Assembly: GCA_038230335.1 (NCBI GenBank)
Contig: JBBRNL010000006.1
Coordinates: 62,001-126,000, forward strand
From: JBBRDU01 sp038230335
GTDB taxonomy: Bacteria; Verrucomicrobiota; Verrucomicrobiia; Chthoniobacterales; UBA10450
Length of the DNA: 64,000 nt
Reading direction: 5' to 3'
Part shown: positions 53,716-61,361 of the stretch, in pieces
Numbering within the stretch: position 1 is the stretch's first letter
Layout of the letters: each line of letters opens with the position of its first letter
Notes under the pieces: model-generated
What the model saw: the letters and a program-made list of their open reading frames with translations, nothing else
Told to the model about the DNA's origin: nothing
Database searches by the model: none
Program-made: the position numbers and the translations under genes

Positions 53716-54623
53716 TCGCCGAATTGCTCCTTCCACTGCGCGAGGGAGCGTCGGATTTCAATCGCTGTTTTGCGCGGACTTAATTCCCAGACCATCAAGC
53801 AGTCCGGCGGAAGAAGTGGCACAAGATTCTTCAGATCGACATCCCCGGCAAACGGCACTTGATGATCCTGAGCCGGCCAGATGCAATCCTGCACATGACA
53901 GCCGAAAGTTTGCGGAGCCATCTTCTGTAGCCATTCTGCGTGATTCAAAAAACAGAGATTCTCTTTAATCTGAATGTGGCCGAGATCATGCCAATAGCCG
54001 AAGACCGGTGAATTGAGTTCTGCGAGGAGCGTGGGCAGCTCGCTTTCGCTCGGAATTTCCTCGTAGCCGCGCCGGCCCTCGATTCCAAGACGAACATTGC
54101 GCTCGCCGGCATAATCAGAAATCCGGCGGAGCGCATCTTTCGCTCGCTCCAGGTAAGGTGGAGCGGTGGCGTCGCGTTTTTTGACGGCGTCGAGCTTCTG
54201 CCGAACGAACTCACGCGACAGCAGTTTGCCTTGCTTAACGAGCTTGATGAGCGAATCCGTGACCGGGCCGACGGGAACCTCGCCCAGATGCATGACGACG
54301 AAAGGAGCGCCGAGGCGCTGAGCGAAGTCGATTGTTTGCAGGGTCTGTTTGATGGCCCGATCACGCTCCTTTGAGTACGCCGAGGACAAACGATAACAGT
54401 CGGGAGAAGCGTGCATCACTTCGACGGGGAGCGGACAGAAATTATGCAGGCTGCTGAAGCGCACCTCACCGGCGTCGTACAGTTCCTGGATACCCGGCAT
54501 GAGCGATATCCTGATACCGTGGCCGAGTTCGACCTGATCGAAGCCGAGCTCTTTGATCTCGCGCAGCATCTCATCCCCGGCCGTATGCCGTCCGGAGTTC
54601 CAGCAGGTGGAGAAGGAAATCAT
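53712..54623 (-). CDS. Sugar phosphate isomerase/epimerase-like TIM barrel
   Basis: A longer open frame exists upstream, but ATG at 54623 overlaps the MFS stop (ATGA) and starts the barrel: ISFSTCWNSGRHTAGDEMLR then ELGFDQVELGHG. FVVMHLGEVPVG, LGIEGRRGYEEIPSE, FGYWHDLGHIQIK, FGCHVQDCI and DVDLKNLVPLL carry the acid/histidine metal ligands of the xylose-isomerase-like family. The reaction cannot be stated from sequence. It lies between two membrane-protein genes with 4-nt overlaps on both sides. Confidence 0.82.
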   Translation of the reverse strand: MISFSTCWNSGRHTAGDEMLREIKELGFDQVELGHGIRISLMPGIQELYDAGEVRFSSLHNFCPLPVEVMHASPDCYRLSSAYSKERDRAIKQTLQTIDFAQRLGAPFVVMHLGEVPVGPVTDSLIKLVKQGKLLSREFVRQKLDAVKKRDATAPPYLERAKDALRRISDYAGERNVRLGIEGRRGYEEIPSESELPTLLAELNSPVFGYWHDLGHIQIKENLCFLNHAEWLQKMAPQTFGCHVQDCIWPAQDHQVPFAGDVDLKNLVPLLPPDCLMVWELSPRKTAIEIRRSLAQWKEQFGE

Positions 54624-55921
54624 CCGGCTTCGGACGTGGCAGCAACCGCCGTCGGTTCGACCTTCAATTCGGACGCGGCGGCGGCCGACATTTCGCAAGC
54701 TTTGCGTCCAGCTGCGCCCAATATGATGAATGCCCCGATTGCAAAAAGAACGGCGGCGACACCCAACGCGGGTCGCATTCCGATGAGGTCGGACACTCCG
54801 GGAACGAGCAGGCCAGCAATTGGCATGAGTCCAAAAAAGCTCATTCCGAAAACAGCCGAAATGCGGCCGCGCAAAGCCGAAGGCGCGCGTTCCTGCACGA
54901 CGGTGTTGGCCAGTCCGAAGTTCATCGAGAGACCCACAGCGAGCATGGTCATGGCCGGTGCCGTTACCCAAAAACTGGTCGAGATGGACATGCACAACAA
55001 TCCGCTGGCCACTCCGATGGCGTTCGCCATCATCAATTTGAATCGCTTTTCCGGCGCCACCGTGAGCAGGCCGAGAGCGCCGGAAAATGCGCCCGTCGCG
55101 GACATGGCCATCAACCAGCCCAACTCGCGAGGCCCGAGGTGCAGGATATTACGGACGTAAAGCGGAAGCATGACGGGTGAAACGACGGGGAATACAAAGA
55201 TCGTGGTCAAGGCGATTAGCGCCATCATTGCGACCATCACATGATCGGATTTGACGTAGCGCAGTCCATCCATCATCGAGCTTCGGCGCTGTTCTTCTTC
55301 TTCTACGGTTCCCTGCTTTCGCGCCGGGAGACTTCCCACCGCGATGATCAATGCAATAAACGAAAATGCATTGGCGAAGAAGGCAGAGGCTGCTCCATAC
55401 GCGGCTACGAGCAGCCCGGCTACGGATGAGCCGACAAACCGCGATCCATGGAACACGGCGCGGTCCATGTTCACGGCGGCTCCGATTTGAATGTGCTCGA
55501 CCAATTCAGGCACGAGAGCCGAGATCGCAGGCATCTCGAAGGCGATGCAAGATCCAAGCACTGTCGCCAGAATGAAGACGTGCCAAATCTGAAGGACATG
55601 CGTCATGACGAGCCATCCGAGCGTGAGGGCTGAACCGATCTGGACCACCTGTGTCACGATCAGGATCTTGCGCTTGTCATGGCGGTCGGCGAGGGAGCCG
55701 CCGTACATGGTCAGGGCCAGAGCGGGAAGACCTGCGAAAAGATTAATCAGCCCGAGGATAATGGCTTTGTCCGTGAGAGTGCTGACCACGTAGCCTTGAG
55801 CCATGACTTGCATCCATGTGCCGGTATCGGAGATCGCCGCGCCAATGATGTAGCGCCGGAACGGGCCCGCCCGCAACAGGTCGAGCGCATACTTTCCGAA
55901 AGGTCTGTTTTCTGCGCTCAT
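54620..55921 (-). CDS. MFS exporter (EntS/MFS_3-like)
   Basis: 433 residues, twelve membrane segments, with AISDTGTWMQVMAQGYVVST in helix 1, GGSLADRHDKRKILIVTQ in loop 2-3 and NMDRAVFHGSRFVGSSVAGL in helix 5, all typical of the MFS_3 efflux group that includes enterobactin exporter EntS. The substrate is unknown. It is the first gene of a coupled operon with the isomerase and the LPG-synthase-like protein. Confidence 0.85.
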   Translation of the reverse strand: MSAENRPFGKYALDLLRAGPFRRYIIGAAISDTGTWMQVMAQGYVVSTLTDKAIILGLINLFAGLPALALTMYGGSLADRHDKRKILIVTQVVQIGSALTLGWLVMTHVLQIWHVFILATVLGSCIAFEMPAISALVPELVEHIQIGAAVNMDRAVFHGSRFVGSSVAGLLVAAYGAASAFFANAFSFIALIIAVGSLPARKQGTVEEEEQRRSSMMDGLRYVKSDHVMVAMMALIALTTIFVFPVVSPVMLPLYVRNILHLGPRELGWLMAMSATGAFSGALGLLTVAPEKRFKLMMANAIGVASGLLCMSISTSFWVTAPAMTMLAVGLSMNFGLANTVVQERAPSALRGRISAVFGMSFFGLMPIAGLLVPGVSDLIGMRPALGVAAVLFAIGAFIILGAAGRKACEMSAAAASELKVEPTAVAATSEAG

Positions 55922-55936
55922 CGCCCAAATTCATAC

Positions 55937-55956
55937 GCGGGAACCCGCGTTCCCGC
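55937..55956. repeat. Perfect REP-like hairpin
   Basis: GCGGGAAC-CCGC-GTTCCCGC, an exact 8-bp inverted repeat with a 4-nt loop, between the MFS gene start and the small membrane-protein gene. Confidence 0.7.
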
Positions 55957-55976
55957 AATCAACTGCATCCCCGGGC

Positions 55977-56195
55977 CTAAGGATGGGGCCGAACGTGATT
56001 CGCGACGGCGAGCAGACCGACGAGCAGAGCAAGGTAGAACGCGATGATGAAGAAAGCCTTGATGTTGTCCTTCGATGCCGGCATGGGAGCAATCTGAAGT
56101 GGAACCGGGGATTCGTCGACAACCTTTTCGCGAACGGGCTCACTTCTGAAGGCGCGGCTTGTAGTTGCAAAAATCCATCGATCACGCTGCGTCAC
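55977..56195 (-). CDS. Small single-pass membrane protein
   Basis: A 72-codon frame starting with GTG. The C-terminal third is a clear membrane segment (AFFIIAFYLALLVGLLAVAN) preceded by a basic/hydrophilic N-terminus (TQRDRWIFATTSRAFRSEPV). It has no recognisable family. An overlapping frame (55931-56185) has no membrane segment and looks less protein-like. Orientation is divergent from clpB. Confidence 0.4.
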   Translation of the reverse strand: MTQRDRWIFATTSRAFRSEPVREKVVDESPVPLQIAPMPASKDNIKAFFIIAFYLALLVGLLAVANHVRPHP

Positions 56196-56266
56196 TCTAG
56201 AAGCTGTGGGAAGGTCGGCTGTTAACGACCGATTGCTCCATTTATACCGTTCCTTTATCTTGAGCC

Positions 56267-58840
56267 ATGCGGATAGAGAAGTTCACACAGAAGATGCAGG
56301 AGGGTTTGCAAGCGGCGCAGGACATGGCGTCGGAATTAAGCCAGCAGGAAGTCACGAACGAGCACCTCCTTTCCGCTCTGATCGACCAGAGGGAGGGAGT
56401 GACCCGCCCGCTCCTCGAGAAAGTCGGACTGGCGGTGGATGAAGTGCGCGGAAATCTTCGCACCGAATTGGAAGGGCGGCCGAAAGTCAAAGGGGTCGGC
56501 CTTGATTTGCGCGTGGGTAACGAACTGCGGACTACGCTGGATGCCGCCGAAAAGGAGATGGCCGGGCTCAAGGACCAGTTCACCAGTGCGGAGCACTACC
56601 TGCTGGCCCTCGTCTCGTCCAATGTCGCGACGGCCAGATTACTCAAAAATTCGGGCATCACTCGCGACAAGTTGATGCAAGCGTTACAGCAAGTGCGCGG
56701 GTCGCAACGGGTGACCGATCAAAACCCGGAGGGTAAATACCAGACGCTGGAAAAGTATGGGCGCGACCTCACACAGCAGGCACGCCGCGGGAAAATCGAT
56801 CCGGTGATTGGACGCGACAACGAAATTCGGCGCGTCATGCAAGTCTTGTCGCGCCGGACGAAAAACAATCCGGTGTTGATTGGCGATCCGGGCGTAGGCA
56901 AGACAGCGATCGTGGAAGGATTGGCGCGTCGCATCGTGAGCGGTGACGTGCCCGAATCACTCAAACAGAAGCGCATCATCGCCATGGATATTGGAGCCAT
57001 GGTGGCAGGAGCAAAGTTCCGGGGCGAATTTGAGGATCGGCTCAAGGCCTTCCTGAAGGAGGTGACCGACTCACAAGGCGAAGTCATTCTATTCATCGAC
57101 GAGTTGCACACGATTGTCGGGGCAGGCGCGGCGGAAGGATCGGTCGACGCTTCCAATCTGTTGAAGCCCCAGCTGGCGCGGGGCGAACTGCGTACGATTG
57201 GTGCGACTACTCTCGATGAATATCGAAAGTACATCGAGAAGGACGCGGCGCTCGAACGCCGCTTCCAGCCCGTCATGGTGGATGAGCCGAGCGTGGAGGA
57301 CACGATCGCGATTCTGCGTGGCCTAAAGGAACGCTATGAAGCGCATCATGGCGTCAGGATCACGGACGCCGCCATCGTCGCGGCGGCCGTTTTGTCGCAT
57401 CGCTATATTAGCGACCGCTTTCTTCCGGATAAGGCGGTCGATTTGATCGATGAATCTGGCGCACGTTTAAAAATTGAACTCGAATCGATGCCCACGGATG
57501 TCGACGTCATCGAGCGCGAGATCATGCAGCACGAAATGGAGCGGCAGGCCCTGAAAAAGGAAAAGGATTTAGCCAGCAAAGAGCGGTTCAAAAAACTTGA
57601 GAAAGAACTGGCCACGCTAAAAGAGCGATCGTCCGCTTTGAAAGCCGAGTGGCAGAAGGAGAAGGCTGTCTTTGAAGAGCAACGCAAACTGAAAGAAGAG
57701 CTGGAGAATTTGCGCATCGAACTCGAGCAGGCGCAGCGACGCGGCGAGCTCGCGAAGGCGAGCGAAATGCAGTATGGCCGGATCCCCCAAGTCGAACGAC
57801 AGCTGGCCGATTTCGTCGCAAAATCGGAAGCCGACAAAAAGCCACGGCTGCTGCGCAACGAAGTGACGGAGGAAGATATCGCGCAAGTGGTGTCCAGCTG
57901 GACCGGCATTCCGGTGTCGCGTTTGCAGGAAGGTGAAAGGCAAAAACTGGTCAAGCTGGAGGAGCACCTGCATCAACGCGTGGTTGCGCAGGATGCCGCC
58001 ATCAAAGCTGTGTCCAACGCTGTGCGCCGGGCCAAGGCCGGTTTACAGGATCCGAATCGCCCCATCGGTTCATTTATTTTTCTTGGCCCAACCGGCGTGG
58101 GCAAAACGGAGTTGTCCCGCGCCCTGGCCGAATTTCTCTTCGACGATGAACGCGCGATGATCCGCATCGACATGAGCGAATACATGGAGAAACACACGGT
58201 AGCGCGATTGATTGGGGCGCCGCCCGGATACGTTGGTTACGAGGAAGGCGGCCAACTCACCGAAGCGATTCGACGCAAGCCGTACGCGGTCGTGCTTTTC
58301 GATGAAATCGAAAAAGCGCACCACGATGTTTTTAATGTTCTTTTGCAAGTGCTCGACGATGGCCGGATCACCGACGGACAGGGGAGGACGGTCGACTTCA
58401 AGAACACCGTCATCATCATGACGTCGAACATTGGTTCGCAGTTCATTATTGAGGAAGAATCGGGTGCAGCGCGGACGCGCCTTGTCCTGGATGCGCTACG
58501 TCAGCATTTCCGGCCGGAATTCCTGAACCGGGTGGACGAAGTGATCATGTTCGACCGCCTCGGCGAGGCAGAGTTGAAAAAGATTGTCGAAATCCAACTG
58601 GGGCGTCTGACGAAACGGCTGGAGGAGCAAAAGATTGCGCTCAACCTCTCCGACCGGGCCAAGGCTTTCATCGCCAGTCAGGGCTTTGACCCGGTTTACG
58701 GAGCCCGGCCGCTCAAGCGCGCGATCCAAAAGGAGATCCTCGACCCGCTCAGCATGGAGATCCTGGAGGGAAAGATTCGCGAGGGGCAAACCGTCCAGGT
58801 CGACGAGAAAGGCGGCTCGCTCCAGTTCAAGACGTCGTGA
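56267..58840 (+). CDS. clpB: ATP-dependent disaggregase chaperone
   Basis: An 857-residue ClpB with all parts: Clp-N repeats (FTQKMQEGLQAAQDMASELS, SAEHYLLALVSSNVATARLL), NBD1 with Walker A GDPGVGKTAIVEG (about 204-216) and Walker B VILFIDELHTIVG, the ClpB-specific coiled-coil M-domain (about 405-530, KKEKDLASKERFKKLEKELA), and NBD2 with GPTGVGKTELSRA (about 605) and VVLFDEIEKAH. It lacks an IGF/L loop for ClpP, as expected for ClpB, and resolves protein aggregates with DnaK. The 71-nt upstream gap shows no CIRCE element. Confidence 0.97.
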   Translation: MRIEKFTQKMQEGLQAAQDMASELSQQEVTNEHLLSALIDQREGVTRPLLEKVGLAVDEVRGNLRTELEGRPKVKGVGLDLRVGNELRTTLDAAEKEMAGLKDQFTSAEHYLLALVSSNVATARLLKNSGITRDKLMQALQQVRGSQRVTDQNPEGKYQTLEKYGRDLTQQARRGKIDPVIGRDNEIRRVMQVLSRRTKNNPVLIGDPGVGKTAIVEGLARRIVSGDVPESLKQKRIIAMDIGAMVAGAKFRGEFEDRLKAFLKEVTDSQGEVILFIDELHTIVGAGAAEGSVDASNLLKPQLARGELRTIGATTLDEYRKYIEKDAALERRFQPVMVDEPSVEDTIAILRGLKERYEAHHGVRITDAAIVAAAVLSHRYISDRFLPDKAVDLIDESGARLKIELESMPTDVDVIEREIMQHEMERQALKKEKDLASKERFKKLEKELATLKERSSALKAEWQKEKAVFEEQRKLKEELENLRIELEQAQRRGELAKASEMQYGRIPQVERQLADFVAKSEADKKPRLLRNEVTEEDIAQVVSSWTGIPVSRLQEGERQKLVKLEEHLHQRVVAQDAAIKAVSNAVRRAKAGLQDPNRPIGSFIFLGPTGVGKTELSRALAEFLFDDERAMIRIDMSEYMEKHTVARLIGAPPGYVGYEEGGQLTEAIRRKPYAVVLFDEIEKAHHDVFNVLLQVLDDGRITDGQGRTVDFKNTVIIMTSNIGSQFIIEEESGAARTRLVLDALRQHFRPEFLNRVDEVIMFDRLGEAELKKIVEIQLGRLTKRLEEQKIALNLSDRAKAFIASQGFDPVYGARPLKRAIQKEILDPLSMEILEGKIREGQTVQVDEKGGSLQFKTS

Positions 58841-58904
58841 GGGTGCGACCGCGTCCTACAAAGGATTGAACGCCCGAGGCCCCGCCCGTGTCTCAGCCTT
58901 GACC

Positions 58905-59252
58905 ATGATTAAAATTACTGGATTTGCATTAGCGGCTGCGCTGCTGACAAGCCTTGGCGCTTTCGCCGGGGACAAGGTTGGGGAAAAAGCGGGCGACAAA
59001 TCGTGTTGTGCGCAGGGCGTCGCGAACAAAGACGGGAAAATGTGTGCCGATCTGGCTTCGTTGAGCCTGAATGACGATCAAAAAACCAAGATCGAAGCGT
59101 GGCAGACGGAATGCATGAAAGACGGCTGCACCAAGGAAGGCCGGCATAAATTCATGCAACAATCCAAAGCCATTCTTTCCGCAGAGCAATTCGCCAAGCT
59201 GAAGGCGCAGTGCAAACGCCAAGGCGGTAAAGAAGCCAAGACCGAGACCTAA
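58905..59252 (+). CDS. Small periplasmic cysteine-rich protein, Spy/CpxP-like
   Basis: ATG at 58905 gives a signal peptide (IKITGFALAAALLTSLGAFA). The ~95-residue mature part has GDKSCCAQG and a helical region, LASLSLNDDQKTKIEAWQTE, then SKAILSAEQFAKLKAQCKRQ; the L-x-x-x-Q-x-x-K spacing recalls the LTXXQ motifs of Spy/CpxP and CnrX-type metal-sensing proteins. Six cysteines suggest metal or thiol chemistry. Assignment to the Spy superfamily is tentative. Confidence 0.65.
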   Translation: MIKITGFALAAALLTSLGAFAGDKVGEKAGDKSCCAQGVANKDGKMCADLASLSLNDDQKTKIEAWQTECMKDGCTKEGRHKFMQQSKAILSAEQFAKLKAQCKRQGGKEAKTET

Positions 59253-59299
59253 AAGGTTCGCCGGTCGCTCTGGCGCCTCCGCCTTTGCCGAAATCGTCA

Positions 59300-59367
59300 G
59301 CCTTCGGGGTTGGCACAGTGGTAAGAACGCAGCGTCGTAATCCTGAGTCGGTTAACACGGCGAAGGA
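59300..59367 (+). other. Degenerate tRNA-like sequence
   Basis: GCCTTCG and CGAAGGA can pair at six of seven positions; between them lie a D-arm-like GGCACAGTGGTAAGAAC, a loop GTCGTAA (possible anticodon CGT) and a 4-bp arm GTCG/CGGC around GTTAACA. The anticodon stem (GCAGC/TCCTG) does not pair, so a functional tRNA is doubtful. The rest of the 215-nt gap (59253-59467) holds only the REP-like unit at 59438. Confidence 0.25.
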
Positions 59368-59437
59368 TCTCGCGTACAACAGGACGTCACACGAAAGGCA
59401 CTCGCTTTGCCGCCACTGGGAAGGGTGACGTCATCAA

Positions 59438-59470
59438 CGGCGGTCATAGACGGCCGCTAAAGCCGCCCTA
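59438..59470. repeat. REP-like element at the end of the nuclease gene
   Basis: CGGCGGTC-ATA-GACGGCCG is a hairpin with one mismatched pair, followed by CTAAAGCCGCCCTAC. On the minus strand it reads GTAGGGCGGC; that TAG is the nuclease stop codon. Confidence 0.6.
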
Positions 59471-60625
59471 CTTTGATTCGGTGGGCTTCGACGAAGCGGC
59501 TGGGGCAGAGCCTTGCGTGAGAGATTGGGTCAAAAGATCGGCCAGGCGCCATCCCGCTTTGTGTAATTCTGCGCGAACGACTTTGGCGGCCCAGTCCCTG
59601 TAGCCGGGCGCATCTTTTACCGGTTTCTCTTCCGCGTCACCGAGTGCTACGACCCGGTCTTCCTGCTTCAGCGGCCGCATATTCTTGAAAGCGAGACGGT
59701 CGTGAGCTTCGCGCGCGAGGGGTAGGATTTCGTCGGCCCACGCTTCGCCCGAGCGCCGCACTTCCACGCCCTTCGGGAGGCGCCAATCTTTCGGCTCCGC
59801 GGTGGCCATTTCATGAGCGAGCGTTTTTTTCGCCGGGTCAATGATGGCGTAACGCTCTTCCTTGCGCGCCGTTTCAGGCACGTCCGGCAACAGCGCATTG
59901 ACCGTGTCGAGATCCCAGTAACCGTGCAACTTCTTCGTGTGAGGCAAGTGGCCGGAAGGCGGATCGTTGGCGAGGCGCAACTCAACCGTGTTGCCTCCTT
60001 CGTCGCCGAGCGCGGCTTTATCGTGCCCTGGATCACAGACGTGACCTGCGGGATCGAAGTATTCCGCTCCCACATGAAGCGGCTGGTGAATATCACCCAC
60101 GTAGTGGGCCAGAAGAATGATGGCGATGGCTTTCGTGATCTTGCGGTCGTTCTCCTCCGGAACGCGCCCCTGCAGAACGTCGACGCAATATTCGATCATG
60201 TGCACGATATCCCATTTACCGCGACCGGCCTCGCCGTCGGCATATTTCTCCACGTGATCGACCGGCACATCCGTGTAATGAAACCAGTGGTGCGAAGGAG
60301 CGGCTGAATTGACATCGTGGGTCGGCTGATTAGCCCGCCAGAAATCCCGCAGTTGAGCGTCGATCTTCGGATGCGATGAGTAATGGAAGATCCCGGGATC
60401 GTCTGCGCCCTTCTTGTCCCATCCCTTGATTTCATCGGGAATGACCGCTGCTTTTTCCAGGCTAATGCCGTCGAGAAGGGATTTGATCTGCTCGCCGGCG
60501 GGCGTGCCCACGAGTTTTTCATCGGCAATTGCGCCAACGATTTGATGACCCGTGGGTCCGTAGGCAAACGAGAGCCGGGCAAGCAAGAGGGACGAGGCGC
60601 AGAGAAGGGGAGCTAATTTATGCAT
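59468..60625 (-). CDS. S1/P1-type nuclease, secreted
   Basis: A signal peptide (LAPLLCASSLLLARLSFA) leads to YGPTGHQIVGAIADEKL, the S1/P1 N-terminus. Zinc ligands are visible in HYSSHP, HHWFHYTDVP, IILLAHYVGDIHQPLHVGAE (H-x3-D and H-x3-H pattern) and GGNTVELRL. Enzymes of this family cut single-stranded DNA and RNA and remove 3' phosphates, with three zinc ions. The usual N-terminal tryptophan (WG-x-x-GH) is tyrosine here; since the backbone makes the zinc contact, activity may persist. At 385 residues it is longer than typical (~270), with an unplaced C-terminal part. Confidence 0.85.
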   Translation of the reverse strand: MHKLAPLLCASSLLLARLSFAYGPTGHQIVGAIADEKLVGTPAGEQIKSLLDGISLEKAAVIPDEIKGWDKKGADDPGIFHYSSHPKIDAQLRDFWRANQPTHDVNSAAPSHHWFHYTDVPVDHVEKYADGEAGRGKWDIVHMIEYCVDVLQGRVPEENDRKITKAIAIILLAHYVGDIHQPLHVGAEYFDPAGHVCDPGHDKAALGDEGGNTVELRLANDPPSGHLPHTKKLHGYWDLDTVNALLPDVPETARKEERYAIIDPAKKTLAHEMATAEPKDWRLPKGVEVRRSGEAWADEILPLAREAHDRLAFKNMRPLKQEDRVVALGDAEEKPVKDAPGYRDWAAKVVRAELHKAGWRLADLLTQSLTQGSAPAASSKPTESK

Positions 60626-60680
60626 TTTGGAAGTCTGGGCCGGATGACCGATCGGTTCCGGGGCGCGAAACCTTGCGACG

Positions 60681-61151
60681 TTAGGCGCGCGTCGGTTTCA
60701 GCATACCGCGGTAAAACCCCGGGCTTGAGTCCGGGATCTCGATGGCGTTCACCTCGTGGCGGTAAAATTCGACCGAAGTCGTCGCGCCGATAATGCAATA
60801 GGCATACCCTTGGCCGGCCATATCCTGCAGGGTGGCAGTGAGGAGGGCTCGCCCGATCCCCTTGTGTCGGGCTCCCTCGGCCACGCCGGTGGGTCCGAAA
60901 AAACCGCGCGCGGTAGCGTCATACGTAGCGAATCCACAGACATCGAGGCCGTTTGTAGCGATGAAACAAGCCACCGGGGAGCGCGCAAAGGAGATCTCGC
61001 ATTCGCTCGCCCAACGCTCCCCGAAATGCTTCGCCACCCATTGTGCGACCAGGCGCTTCTCCGCAGCAAAGGCGCGACGGACGCTGAGGCCGTCGGGCAT
61101 GGATCCCGGGGCCGGCGCTAAATCGTACAGTTTCACTAATAGGTCAGCCAT
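60681..61151 (-). CDS. GNAT family N-acetyltransferase
   Basis: ATG at 61151 begins MADLLVKLYDLAPAPGSM. A GNAT core is seen in GFFGPTGVAEGARHKGIGRALLTAT split across the acetyl-CoA loop, where the R-x-x-G-x-G/A type motif is RHKGIG. AYCIIGATTSVEFYRHEVNA precedes the final strand. The acceptor is unknown. It is 156 residues, a normal single domain. Confidence 0.82.
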   Translation of the reverse strand: MADLLVKLYDLAPAPGSMPDGLSVRRAFAAEKRLVAQWVAKHFGERWASECEISFARSPVACFIATNGLDVCGFATYDATARGFFGPTGVAEGARHKGIGRALLTATLQDMAGQGYAYCIIGATTSVEFYRHEVNAIEIPDSSPGFYRGMLKPTRA

Positions 61152-61250
61152 GATGCGTGACAGGATTCGGTAAATCGCGGAAGGACTCAATACTAATTCA
61201 CAACGGATTAACGCCTCGCTATTTGCCGCTCGGTCGGTTCAGGGCAGCGC

Positions 61251-61341
61251 ATGCGTCTCGCGTGGTGGTTTCGGCGTCCCGCCGAAACAATCTTTCGGGC
61301 AGAGTTCTGCGATCGCGAGACGCATCGCCCTCACGCGAGAC
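61251..61341. repeat. Nested inverted-repeat element
   Basis: ATGCGTCTCGCG (61251-61262) pairs perfectly with CGCGAGACGCAT (61314-61325); GTCTCGCGTG pairs with CACGCGAGAC (61332-61341); and GTTTCGGCG-TCC-CGCCGAAAC makes a central 9-bp hairpin (61268-61288). The two outer pairings are mutually exclusive. It occupies the gap between lnt and the GNAT gene. Confidence 0.8.
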
Positions 61342-61361
61342 ACCTGCGCTGACCGGCTCTT

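Noticed and set aside
53712..54995. Long upstream extension of the isomerase frame
   Set aside because: The extension overlaps the MFS gene in another frame and has non-protein-like composition; ATG at 54623 starts the barrel.
56196..56266. CIRCE/HrcA site before clpB
   Set aside because: No TTAGCACTC-N9-GAGTGCTAA or close variant is present.
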